Assembly (NCBI GenBank): GCA_963764805.1
Contig: CAVXUB010000001.1
Span: 310,001-374,000 of the forward strand
Length of the DNA: 64,000 nucleotides
Direction: 5' to 3'
Origin: CAVXUB01 sp963764805
GTDB lineage: Bacteria > Actinomycetota > Acidimicrobiia > Acidimicrobiales > Bog-793
This document shows, in pieces, positions 52,939 to 61,059 of the stretch (position 1 is its first letter; each line of letters begins with the position of its first letter). A model generated the notes under the pieces. The model made no database searches, was not told where the DNA came from, and was given only the letters and a program-made list of their open reading frames with translations. A program made the translations under genes and the position numbers.

Positions 52939-53778
52939 TCAGCGAAGGCCGCCGACGCGGCGGATCATGGCGTCGAACGCCCGGTCCGGGAGCCAACGCC
53001 GCAGGAAGAGGAGGGGCTTGGCGCCCATACCGACGGCATAGCGGGTCTTCGGTCGGCGAGCGGTTGCGGCCTTGGTAACTGCCTTCGCGATGACCTCGGG
53101 AGGCGAGGAGCGCTTGGCGGTCGCCTCGGATTCGAACACCTCGGCGACCGCTCGGGCTTGATCGGCGTAGGCGCCGTTGCCCGAGGTCTCCCGGAGGTGG
53201 TCGGCGGCGATCCCGCTCCACTCGGTACGGATGCCACCCGGTTCGATGATGACGACGTCGACCCCGAACGGCTTGGTCTCGATACGCAGGCTGTCGCTGA
53301 AGCCTTCCAAGGCGAACTTGGTGCCGTGGTACCAGGCGCCGAACGGTGTGTGGATCTTGCCGCCCATCGACGTGATGTTGATGATGGTGCCGCTGCGCTG
53401 TGATCGCATCGAAGGGAGGACAAGTTGGATCAGCCGGGCAGCACCGAAGACGTTGACCTCGAACTGACGCCGGGCCTCGGCGAGCGGAACGTCCTCGACA
53501 GCACCGTAGGAGCCGTACCCAGCGTTGTTGACCAGCACGTCGATGCGACCCGCTTCGGCCAAGATCTGCTTGACACCGAGCGCTGTCGATTCATCGTCGG
53601 TGACATCCATGACGAGCGTCTTCATGCCGCGGTCCCGCAGTGTCTGCATGCGGTCGCTCCGGCGAGCGACGCCGTACACCACGAAGCCAGCTTCGTGGAG
53701 CCGTAGGGCGGTGGCTTGCCCGATTCCCGACGATGCGCCGGTGACGAGAGCGACCTTCTGAGGCATCTTGGTGGTCAT
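52939..53778 (-). CDS. Short-chain dehydrogenase/reductase
   Basis: A 279-residue classical SDR. Nucleotide-binding TGASSGIG (about 14-21), NNAG (about 89-92), catalytic Ser in NITSMGG, and YHGTK (about 155-159) with Tyr and Lys are all present, and the PGGIRTEW segment follows. It reduces or oxidises a carbonyl/hydroxyl with NAD(P)H in the cytoplasm; substrate unknown. It is divergent from a TetR gene with a palindromic operator between them, so it is almost certainly TetR-repressed. The frame is intact. Confidence 0.92.
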   Translation of the reverse strand: MTTKMPQKVALVTGASSGIGQATALRLHEAGFVVYGVARRSDRMQTLRDRGMKTLVMDVTDDESTALGVKQILAEAGRIDVLVNNAGYGSYGAVEDVPLAEARRQFEVNVFGAARLIQLVLPSMRSQRSGTIINITSMGGKIHTPFGAWYHGTKFALEGFSDSLRIETKPFGVDVVIIEPGGIRTEWSGIAADHLRETSGNGAYADQARAVAEVFESEATAKRSSPPEVIAKAVTKAATARRPKTRYAVGMGAKPLLFLRRWLPDRAFDAMIRRVGGLR

Positions 53779-53793
53779 TAGCGACTCCTTGCT

Positions 53794-53819
53794 GTAAGGT
53801 GATTAATGGTTCACCTTAC
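53794..53819. promoter_or_regulatory. Palindromic operator between SDR and TetR genes
   Basis: A perfect 9-bp inverted repeat, GTAAGGTGA (53794-53802) and TCACCTTAC (53811-53819), with an 8-base spacer. It lies 16 bases before the SDR start and 57 before the tetR start, an ideal position for a TetR dimer to repress both genes. Confidence 0.8.
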
Positions 53820-53875
53820 ATACTGAACCAAGATTCATGTTTTGGCAAGTGATCTGACAAGGAAGGGGACAACAG

Positions 53876-54442
53876 GTGGCGCAGGTCCGGCCTCGTCAGG
53901 GGCGAGCTGACGCCGTTCGAAACCGCGTGAGCATCCTCGATGCGGCACGGGCGCAGATCACTGCGCACGGGCCTGAGGTGGGCATGGTTGAGATAGCCCG
54001 CTCTGCCGGCATTGCCGTCGGCACGCTCTACCGTCACTTTCCAACCAAAATGGACTTGGTTGCTGCCGTCGTGAGCGGGTTCGTCGAACAAGTTGCCGAC
54101 GAAGCTGACGCAGCGGTAGCTCGTTTGAACCAGGGCAGCCCGGCGTTCGTCGAGCTGTCAGGACTCTTGCGGTACATCGTCCGGGAGTCTGCGACGAACC
54201 ACGCCGCGAAGGCGGCCGCCCTTGATCTAAACGCCGACGTCGATGACGCAGGGGATGTCCAGCGGGCAGCGGCGGCAGTCCAAACGTTGATCGACGCGGC
54301 TCGTGGCGACCGAGAAGTGCGGGACGACCTCGCGATCGACGACTTCTACCTGCTGGTAGCCAACGTGCCACACCAGCCGCCAGCCGACCTCGATCGTTTG
54401 GTGGACCTGCTCCTGTTCGGTATCGCAGGCCCGCATTCGTAG
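53876..54442 (+). CDS. TetR-family repressor
   Basis: 188 residues from a GTG at 53876 behind AAGGAAGGGGA. The N-terminal HTH reads ILDAARAQITAHGPEVGMVE, IARSAGIAVGTLYRHFPTKM; the ligand-binding domain follows and includes LSGLLRYIVRESATNHAA. It should bind the palindrome upstream and release it on binding an inducer, possibly the substrate of the SDR or the alcohol dehydrogenase. From 54443 to 54775 no gene is seen. Confidence 0.9.
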   Translation: MAQVRPRQGRADAVRNRVSILDAARAQITAHGPEVGMVEIARSAGIAVGTLYRHFPTKMDLVAAVVSGFVEQVADEADAAVARLNQGSPAFVELSGLLRYIVRESATNHAAKAAALDLNADVDDAGDVQRAAAAVQTLIDAARGDREVRDDLAIDDFYLLVANVPHQPPADLDRLVDLLLFGIAGPHS

Positions 54443-54775
54443 TCGGCGCCTGCCACTGACAGCAGATCCCAAGCACAACTCGCAGCGGCAGCAACCAACG
54501 AGGACACGTCGTGCCTGGCGGACGCTCGGAACCCCCGTAAACGTTGACGACGCACATCAGACCACACGGGCTCACGGGGGAAGGTAGCGGGTGGAACACC
54601 CGGGAATCTTCTCGACACACTGCCATCGCGCCACGACGAGAGGGGTGTTCCGAGGGGGACGGCCCTGAGGGGGTCTGTCCGGCCCTCCCACAACGGGTGC
54701 ACAGGGAGTTCACTTGGTACAGACCGGACCGAGCGGCCGCCCGACAGGAGGTTGCATGACCGAGGAGAACAGCAC

Positions 54776-55802
54776 GTGCGTGGAGTAGTGATGGAGGCAC
54801 CGGGGATCATTCATGTCGAGAGGCGCGAAGACCCGAAGATCATCGATTCGACGGATGCGGTCATCCGCCTGACGGCGACGTGCATCTGCGGTTCGGATCT
54901 GTGGCCATACCGAGGGGTCGAGCACGTCGACCACATGCCGATGGGCCACGAGTACGTCGGTGTGGTCGAGGAGATCGGGTCCGCCGTGAAGACCCTGAAG
55001 GTCGGCGACTTCGTCGTCGGCTCCTTCGTGATCTCCGACAACACCTGCGAGATCTGCCAGGCCGGGTACCCGTCGAAGTGCGTGAACGCTGAGTTCGTGT
55101 CGATGACGATCGGAACCCAGGCGGAGCGCGCCCGCATCCCGCACGCCGACGGCACCCTCGTCGCCACCCCCGGCCAGCCGGGCGCCGGATCTCATCCCCT
55201 CCCTGCTGGCCGCTTCTGACGTGCTCGGTACCGGCTGGTTCGCCGCCGAGGCCGCCGAGGTCGGCCCCGGCAAGACCGTTGGCGTCGTCGGTGACGGTGC
55301 CGTCGGCCTGATGGCCGTCCTCGCCTCGAAGCAGCTCGGGGCCGAGCGGATCGTCGCCATGTCTCGCCACGCCGACCGTCAGAAGTTCGCCATCGAGTTC
55401 GGCGCCACCGACATCGTCGAGGAGCGCGGCGAGGCGGGTGTGGCCAAGATCAAGGAGATGACCGGTGGGCTGGGAGCCCACAGCGTCATCGAAGCCGTGG
55501 GGACGGACGAGTCGATGCGGCAAGCGATCGCATCGACTCGCGGTGGGGGGCATGTCGGGTACGTCGGGGTCTCCCATGAAGGCTCCACGATTGCCGCCGA
55601 CGAGCTGTTCTTCGCTGAGGTCCACCTGTTCGGTGGCCCAGCCCCCGTTCGGCGGCTGCTCCCGAAGCTGATCCAGCTCATATGGGACCGCAAGATGGAC
55701 CCAGGAAGGGTCTTCGACCTCACCCTGCCGCTCGAAGAGGCCGCCGAGGGCTACCGAGCAATGGACGAGCGGCGAGCCATCAAGGTCCTGCTCACCCTGT
55801 AG
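54776..55802 (+). pseudogene. Zinc-dependent alcohol dehydrogenase (one-base frameshift)
   Basis: GTG 54776 with AGGAGA upstream gives MRGVVMEAPGIIHVERREDP. The catalytic zinc site CICGSDLWPYRG and GHEYVGVVEEIG are present, then a cysteine loop (CEICQAGYPSKC) that is shorter than usual. Near 55,185 one extra G breaks the frame; it resumes LIPSLLAASDVLGTGWFAAE, GVVGDGAVGLMAVLASKQLG (Rossmann) and ends IKVLLTL. Length is 3n+1, and removing one base yields a full enzyme. It is downstream of tetR in the same orientation. Confidence 0.85.
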
Positions 55803-55868
55803 ATCCGCCCGGCCAGCCTGTCCGTGTCGGCGTCGCCCGACAGGACGCGGCCCTAGCCTGGAGAGGCC

Positions 55869-56406
55869 ATGACAACCAAGGATGAGATCCGGGAGTTCCT
55901 GGTCTCCCGCCGAGCCAACATCACCCCCGAGCGGGCGGGCATTCCTCGATTCGGCGAGCAGCGGCGTGTTCCCGGGCTGCGCCGTGAGGAGGCAGCCGAG
56001 CTGGCTGGCGTCAGCCTCGACTACTACACCCGACTCGAGCGGGGAAACCTCAGCGGCGCATCCGACAGTGTCCTCGCCGCGATCGCCGACGCCCTCCAAC
56101 TCAGAGGAGGGTGCCCAGGAGCGGGCGCTTGCGCTCGCCCGCCTCGACAGCGGCGCGAGCGCCGGCGAGCCCGAGGCGCACTTTCGCCTGGCGACCACGG
56201 CGCTGACCGCGGGCCTGGTCGAGGAGGCCCTGGCGGCGGCTCGGGACACCGCCGAACACGCGGCACCGTTCGAACGACTCGACTTCCGGCGCCGGCTCGA
56301 TCAGCTCGTGGCGGATTGCCCGGAACTCCAGGCTGACGCAACGGCCGTCGGTCTAGTTCTGCTCGGTGAGTCCCGGGCCGAGGCGCCGTCTGCGGAGAGT
56401 CCCTGA
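55869..56406 (+). pseudogene. XRE-type regulator, truncated and joined to an unrelated tail
   Basis: MTTKDEIREFLVSRRANITP and VPGLRREEAAELAGVSLDYY, TRLERGNLSGASDSVLAAIA are the N-terminal HTH of the MmyB-like XRE family. After LQL the sequence should continue with a ligand-binding domain; instead, in a shifted frame, EEGAQERALALARLDSGASA, EPEAHFRLATTALTAGLVEE and DFRRRLDQLVADCPELQ follow, a helical TPR-like tail ending just inside repeat copy B. This looks like a recombinant joint of two genes. Confidence 0.6.
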
Positions 56407-56759
56407 GCTGCCAGGTCCCCTAACACGGCCATGTGCACAGGTGGTTGTGGGCGGCTGTCCGGTCGGATCAGCCCCGGGCTACGTCTTTCGCCGCAGGCAA
56501 CTCACCCGCGACCGGACCCGCTTGCCAGCGGTCCGACATGGCATCGACCGACGCCGACCAGGACGCGAGTGCCGACCATGTCGCGCGGTTGAAGTCCCAC
56601 TGCCCGCATCGGCATCTGACGCGAAGTCAGATTGCGCCCAGGCCGCGGCTCCTGGTCGCGAGCCAGGGACGACCCAACAGCGACCCAACAAGTGCGTCTC
56701 ACGGCGTCTCACGGCGTCACTACCCGTCGGCGAAGACGGCACGGTAGTCCCTGCGACCA
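56386..56759 (+). repeat. Long direct repeat, copy B (about 374 bp)
   Basis: Second copy of the repeat at 52112-52484, offset 4,274 bp, ending 57 bases before attR. It contains the paired ACCCAACAG/ACCCAACAA words, so it is the natural right-end segment of the element. Confidence 0.9.
56672..56691. repeat. Candidate integrase arm-site pair near attR
   Basis: ACCCAACAG at 56672-56680 and ACCCAACAA at 56683-56691, the same motif and similar spacing as at attL, about 125 bases inside attR. Confidence 0.55.
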
Positions 56760-56815
56760 GCGGAAATGAGACGTCATCGCTCGGCGTGAGACTCGGCGGG
56801 ACATGCCTGAGCCGC

Positions 56816-56858
56816 CTACGGATCAGAAGGTTGGGGGTTCGAATCCCTCCGAGCGCGC
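56816..56858 (+). repeat. Right attachment site (attR core, 43 bp)
   Basis: Identical to 22735-22777, the 3' part of tRNA-Arg(ACG). It is followed by CA, so that the end reads GCGCGCCA, restoring an encoded CCA. No 5' tRNA half precedes it; this is the displaced host 3' end. Confidence 0.95.
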
Positions 56859-57282
56859 CACCCAGCCAGCCAGAAGCGTCCAGGCCACAAGCCTGATTGG
56901 TGAAGTCGAAGCCAATCGAACACGCCCCTGAGAAGGTTTTGAGAACAAAGACGTTCTCCCTTGACACGTTCTCCCTTGGAGAGGGAGCCTCATCCAATCG
57001 ATGCGGGAGGACGAGCCGCGCTGGCGAGCGCCGTTCCGGAGACAGCTCGCCGCGGTCGCGTGCATAGGTACTGCCTGGGCGACACGGGCCAACCAGGCTC
57101 GCACGTCTGCCTCGTCGGCAGGATCGTTCAGCCCGGCGATGTCGAGCGAGATGAGCCGCAGCTTTGCGGGGCGCGGACGATCGAGCATGCGAACGACATC
57201 GCATACACCCCCAAGAGGGGGCCCCAGAACTGGGGCGCAAGGTCCGTCCCTTCCGTTTCCGACGGAGGGTGGGGCGGAGCGG
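56859..57282. other. Gap after the element
   Basis: No gene is recognised. A 10-base word GTTCTCCCTT is repeated near 56,955-56,980. The open frames are shadows. Confidence 0.3.
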
Positions 57283-58671
57283 TCAAGCTGCCGGTGCCGG
57301 CATCGGTTCCGTCGTCCAGGTCGAACCACTGTCGGTGGACCGGAGGATCACCCCGGTCGAGCCCTTGCCCGTGCCGACGGCCACACAATCGGTCGTCCCG
57401 GTTGCGCACGACACGCCATTGAGGTCGGACGTCTCATACTCGGCCGTCTCGGCGATGACCCGCCACGTGTTCCCTGAGTAGAGAGACTGAACGACGAACC
57501 CATAGAACGATCCCTGGCTGTAAGCACCGCCGACTGACAGGCACAGATCCGGCGTCGGGCAGGACAGGCTCCGCAACACACCGACACCGCTGCCCTCAAA
57601 GGTCGGCACGTGGGTCCAGGTGACGCCCCCGTCAGACGACCCGGCGACCTTCGTGCTCTCGTTCGCGGGGACTGCCGACGTGACGTCCTCCTCTGCTATG
57701 CACCGGCTCTCGCTCAGGCAGGCGACGACGTTCAGCTCGCCGGGCACCGAATGCTTGGTCCATGTTGCGCCCCCATCGGTGGTGGTCAGGGCGCCTATGC
57801 CGACGACCACGCAGTCCGAGGCGGAAATGCAGGAGATGCCGTAGCTCACACCCATGCTGACGGTGATCGAGGACCGGTCCTGCACGACCCAGGAGACTCC
57901 CCCGTCGGTGGTCCTCATGATGATGTCGTTCTCGTTCTCGGGCTGGGCACCGACGAGCCAGCAGTCGGCGTCGTTGGCACAAGAGATGCCATCCAGCTCG
58001 TAGAACTGGCTCGACATGGGCTGGCTGGCCCAGCTGGCACCTCCGTCGGTGGTCGAGAGAAGGAGCGGCGGCTGCTGGGACACGACGCGATTGCCGGCGA
58101 TCATGCAGTGGGTGGAGGAGGGGCACTCGATCGGGCCGATGGAGTCGAGGCCGGAGATCAGATCCTGTACCTGCCAGGTCTGCCCCCCGTCAGTGGATGC
58201 CAGGATGGCGCTCTCGTGGCCGCTCGTTCCGGCTCCGGCCCAGCAATGCGTGGCGTCGGCGCAGATGACGCTCTCGACCGGACCCAACTTAGGTCCCTTG
58301 TAGGGAATGGTCGTTGTGGTCATGCCGGGACGGGTCATCGTCGTTGTCGGCGCCAAGGAGCTGGGGACTGACGAGGTGGGCACCACCGAGGTAGGCACCG
58401 ACGTCGAGGCATGCGACGGCGCCACCGTGCGGTCATTGCGCACAAGGGCCGCCGTGCCGGCGGCGACGAGCACCGCTAGGGCGAAGGTCATCGCGGCGAG
58501 TCTCGGCCATGCCACTCGCCTCCGGGAATGCCCTCGGCCCGCACTCGGTGATCGGAGTTGTTCCTGCCGCTTGCTCATCACGTCTCGCGCCGTGAAGGAT
58601 CTCGGCATCGCGTCAGCGACCGCAGCAGTTGCGCGCAACCGGGCACGCCATTTCTCATCATCGCTCGGCAT
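57283..58671 (-). CDS. Membrane-anchored propeller protein coupled to ECF sigma factor
   Basis: 462 residues from ATG 58671 with AGGAGGCG upstream, overlapping the sigma gene by 14 bases. A short charged cytoplasmic part (MPSDDEKWRARLRATAAVAD) is followed by one membrane helix (LAAMTFALAVLVAAGTAALV), a Ser/Thr/Pro stalk and seven repeats with two motifs each: a Cys-x5-Cys strand pair (DGISCANDADCWLVG) and STDGG-x-TW (Ycf48/BNR-like). Coupling with sigma and a cytoplasmic stub suggests an anti-sigma or sensor role with the propeller outside; this is inference, as no known anti-sigma domain is visible. Confidence 0.75.
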   Translation of the reverse strand: MPSDDEKWRARLRATAAVADAMPRSFTARDVMSKRQEQLRSPSAGRGHSRRRVAWPRLAAMTFALAVLVAAGTAALVRNDRTVAPSHASTSVPTSVVPTSSVPSSLAPTTTMTRPGMTTTTIPYKGPKLGPVESVICADATHCWAGAGTSGHESAILASTDGGQTWQVQDLISGLDSIGPIECPSSTHCMIAGNRVVSQQPPLLLSTTDGGASWASQPMSSQFYELDGISCANDADCWLVGAQPENENDIIMRTTDGGVSWVVQDRSSITVSMGVSYGISCISASDCVVVGIGALTTTDGGATWTKHSVPGELNVVACLSESRCIAEEDVTSAVPANESTKVAGSSDGGVTWTHVPTFEGSGVGVLRSLSCPTPDLCLSVGGAYSQGSFYGFVVQSLYSGNTWRVIAETAEYETSDLNGVSCATGTTDCVAVGTGKGSTGVILRSTDSGSTWTTEPMPAPAA

Positions 58672-59206
58672 CTTCGCCTCCTGAAATCCCCGATCCACCC
58701 TCTTCGAGCACGGCAGCCAGCCGGCTACGACCCCGGCGCAGCCACTGGCGCACCGTCCCCGGCCTCGCCCCGATCTGGCGACCGATCTCGACCGCATCCA
58801 GCCCTATGAGGTCGTGCAACACGATGGCGCTGCGCTGCCGTGGCGGCAGGCTCGCGAGCGCCGCAAGCACGTCGAGGTGCTCGACGCTCGGTGCCGGCAC
58901 GTACGCCGGAATCTCCGGCCGCGGTGCCCCCGCCTGCTTGCGCCAGCGACCGATCACGAGGTTGTGCAGCACTCGCCTGGCGAACGCCTCGGGCTGGTCG
59001 TAGGTCGAGACCCTCGCCCACTTCCGCCAGACCCGCACGAGCGCCTCCTGTGCGAGGTCCTGCGCGTCGGCGAGATCACCCGTCATCAGGTAGGCGATCC
59101 TCACCAACTCGTCCGCGTAGCGCGAGAAGAAGTCCTCGTATGTGGCCTCCAGGCCGTTGGCACTCCTCGGACGAGCCAGCCGCACCGCCTCCCCTACGTC
59201 CCTCAC
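58658..59206 (-). CDS. SigE-family ECF RNA polymerase sigma factor
   Basis: About 182 residues. Region 2 reads YEDFFSRYADELVRIAYLMT, GDLADAQDLAQEALVRVWRK; region 4 reads LASLPPRQRSAIVLHDLIGL, DAVEIGRQIGARPGTVRQWL. The frame is open upstream, but the conserved part begins just after the GTG at 59206; a GTG at 59185 is also possible. It would direct RNA polymerase to stress-type promoters and is translated together with the downstream membrane propeller. Confidence 0.88.
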   Translation of the reverse strand: MRDVGEAVRLARPRSANGLEATYEDFFSRYADELVRIAYLMTGDLADAQDLAQEALVRVWRKWARVSTYDQPEAFARRVLHNLVIGRWRKQAGAPRPEIPAYVPAPSVEHLDVLAALASLPPRQRSAIVLHDLIGLDAVEIGRQIGARPGTVRQWLRRGRSRLAAVLEEGGSGISGGEDAER

Positions 59207-59339
59207 GCCATACAACACGCGCCGCGACCACGGCGTGTTACAGGGAGCGGAGAATTTGTCCGTACAGCGACCTTCTCCGAGGGGTCCGTGACATCCCGGC
59301 TCATCCGGCCACCGTCGTCCACATCCGAAGGGAAGCCAA

Positions 59340-59672
59340 TTGACCACCGCCGTCTCAGAGATCATCGTCACCGCCGACAACCCCGACTGGGTCGCCGCCA
59401 TGGCCCGCCGCCTCGTCGAGGAGCGGTGGTGCGCCTGCGCCCAGCTGATCACCCCCGTCCGATCGATCTATCGCTGGGAGGGCACGGTCCACGACGACGC
59501 CGAGGTCAGGGTGGCGCTCCATACACGGGCGGTGCTCGTCCCCGACCTCGTCCAGCGGATCAAGAGCGAGCACCCCTACGAGGTCCCCTGCATCCTCGCC
59601 ATACCGGTGGAGGACGCCAACCCGGATTATGTTGCATGGGTCGAGGCCGAGACGGCGAGGGCGGATGGGTAG
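59340..59672 (+). CDS. cutA: CutA1 divalent-ion tolerance protein
   Basis: 110 residues from TTG 59340 behind AAGGGAAG. Family motifs CACAQLITPVRSIYRWEGTV and EHPYEVPCILAIPV are intact, as is the C-terminal YVAWVEAET. CutA1 forms very stable trimers and is linked to metal tolerance and signalling; its exact role is unsettled. Full length for the family. Confidence 0.95.
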   Translation: MTTAVSEIIVTADNPDWVAAMARRLVEERWCACAQLITPVRSIYRWEGTVHDDAEVRVALHTRAVLVPDLVQRIKSEHPYEVPCILAIPVEDANPDYVAWVEAETARADG

Positions 59673-60056
59673 CACCGCGATCCTGGTCGCCATCTAACCG
59701 GAGCGACGCCCCGGGGAGCAAAGGCAGGGGGCCGGCGATGGCTGACGCCGAGGCGCTCGACGCCTTCTCGCCGCGCCGGCTAGGTTCGGTGGTGTTCGTG
59801 CTGCGCCCAACTAGCGAGCCATGCTGCTGGCAGTCGGAGGCTAGTGCCGTGCCCGCTGCCGCACGAGAGCATCGAGGCTCTGCTCCGCGAGGCGGAGGCT
59901 CGCATCGCCCTCGGCGATGGACGCTCGGCGAGCTTGCGTGTTCGGCACGGCGGACCTCGGACCTCTTCTCCTGGCGCTGGCGAGCGAGCATCGGAGCACT
60001 TCTCCCACGGCTAGGCCACTGCGGCCGAGTAGCGCAGAAGGGCGACGTACAGTCGG
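59673..60056. other. Gap without supported genes
   Basis: Frames of up to about 140 codons exist on both strands but are arginine/serine-rich and mutually antisense. A plus-strand stretch reading IEALLREAEARIALGDGRSA may be a residue of a lost gene. Confidence 0.25.
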
Positions 60057-60641
60057 ATGGTGAGATCGCCGCAAACGCTCAGCGAAGGCGACCGGCGACT
60101 CGTCGCCGCCTGGGCAGCCGACTGCGCGGAGCGCGTCTTGGGCCTGTTCGAGGCCGAGGCTCCAGGAGACGATCGCCCTCGCGCTGCGATATCTCGCACT
60201 CGGGCTTTCGCCCGGGGGGAGCTGAACACCTCCGAGGAGATTCGTCGCCGCTTCGTCGGCGGTGTGTCTGCCGGCGAGGTCAACGCTCCTGCAGCCGCCT
60301 CGGCTGCACGAGCCGCCGGTCAAGCAGTGGCCATCTGCCACATGGGCGCTCATGCGCTCGGCGCCGCCGCCTATGCCGCCAAAGCGGCCGGGCTGGCGGG
60401 GCCGGACGGGCCAGAAGCCGTCAAAGATGAGATCCGCTGGCAGCTCAGCCACATGACGGCAGAGGTTCGAGCTGCCCTTCGAGCAATCCCGCCAGTCGGG
60501 GCAGACCGGTCAGGCCCTCTTGGGCCAGGGCGCCTCGCGTCCGGTGAGCTCGGCGCGATCATCCGTGACCTGCAGGTTGGTCTCTCCGAACCCCATACGC
60601 ACGTCCGCGGGAATACGCACTCGAACTCTGCCGCCCACTAG
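60057..60641 (+). CDS. Imm5-like putative immunity protein
   Basis: 194 residues from ATG 60057. The segment GDRRLVAAWAADCAERVLGL followed by FEAEAPGDDRPRAAI, then AARAAGQAVAICHMGAHALG, is the signature of the small helical family annotated as Imm5-like putative immunity proteins. No toxin gene is nearby, so it may be a free-standing relative. The last 45 residues are variable. Confidence 0.7.
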   Translation: MVRSPQTLSEGDRRLVAAWAADCAERVLGLFEAEAPGDDRPRAAISRTRAFARGELNTSEEIRRRFVGGVSAGEVNAPAAASAARAAGQAVAICHMGAHALGAAAYAAKAAGLAGPDGPEAVKDEIRWQLSHMTAEVRAALRAIPPVGADRSGPLGPGRLASGELGAIIRDLQVGLSEPHTHVRGNTHSNSAAH

Positions 60642-60696
60642 ACAGCTACGGCTCGGCGGCTTGACTAGCCTTGCGTGACACGACACCATGTGAAAC

Positions 60697-61059
60697 ATGA
60701 CCAGGCGGGAGCAGGCGAGACTGACCCCTCTCACCGAGTTGCGCCGGGGGGTGCTTGCTCCGTGCGTGCTGGCATTGCTGGCGGAGCGGCCGCGTTTCGG
60801 CCTCGAGGTCGTGAGAGACCTCACCGCTGCAGGGAGCCTCCTCACGAGTGAGGGAACCGTCTACCCGCTCCTCAACCGCCTTCGAGACTCGGGATACGTG
60901 ACGAGTGACTGGCAGGACGTCGCCGGCGAGCGCGCCCGGCGGTATTACACGATCACAGCGGCAGGACGTGAGCGTCTGGCGACGTTCAGGGACGAGTGGG
61001 CGCTGTTCACAAAGACCGTAGCTGGGGTCCTCTACTGCAAGGGGAGGGGGTCACGATGA
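60697..61059 (+). CDS. PadR-family transcriptional regulator
   Basis: 120 residues. The winged helix reads CVLALLAERPRFGLEVVRDL, then GSLLTSEGTVYPLLNRLRDS and ARRYYTITAAGRERLATF, all PadR hallmarks. Its TGA overlaps the ATG of the next gene (ATGA), so it is co-translated with a membrane protein it probably regulates, as with many PadR/DUF1700 pairs. Confidence 0.92.
   Translation: MTRREQARLTPLTELRRGVLAPCVLALLAERPRFGLEVVRDLTAAGSLLTSEGTVYPLLNRLRDSGYVTSDWQDVAGERARRYYTITAAGRERLATFRDEWALFTKTVAGVLYCKGRGSR

Larger units (their letters stand above)
22735..56858. mobile_element. Integrated conjugative-type element in tRNA-Arg(ACG)
   Basis: The segment is delimited by 43-bp perfect direct repeats, 34,081 bp apart, the left one being the 3' part of an intact tRNA gene. 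Inside are, in order, a tyrosine integrase next to attL, an excisionase-like gene, a VirB4-like ATPase, SCO6880/6881-type membrane proteins, a VirB8-like protein, a pilin-like peptide, a wall hydrolase, RepSA, an FtsK-type TraSA, an SCO3933-like regulator, then cargo with IS elements and defence-type genes. Integrase + RepSA + TraSA is the defining core of actinomycete integrative and conjugative elements (AICE). Several core genes carry frameshifts in this sequence, so mobility as read is doubtful. Confidence 0.9.

Noticed and set aside
56816..56889. A second tRNA-Arg at the right end of the element
   Set aside because: Only the anticodon loop onward is present; no 5' acceptor strand, D-arm or full anticodon stem precedes it, so it is an attachment-site remnant.
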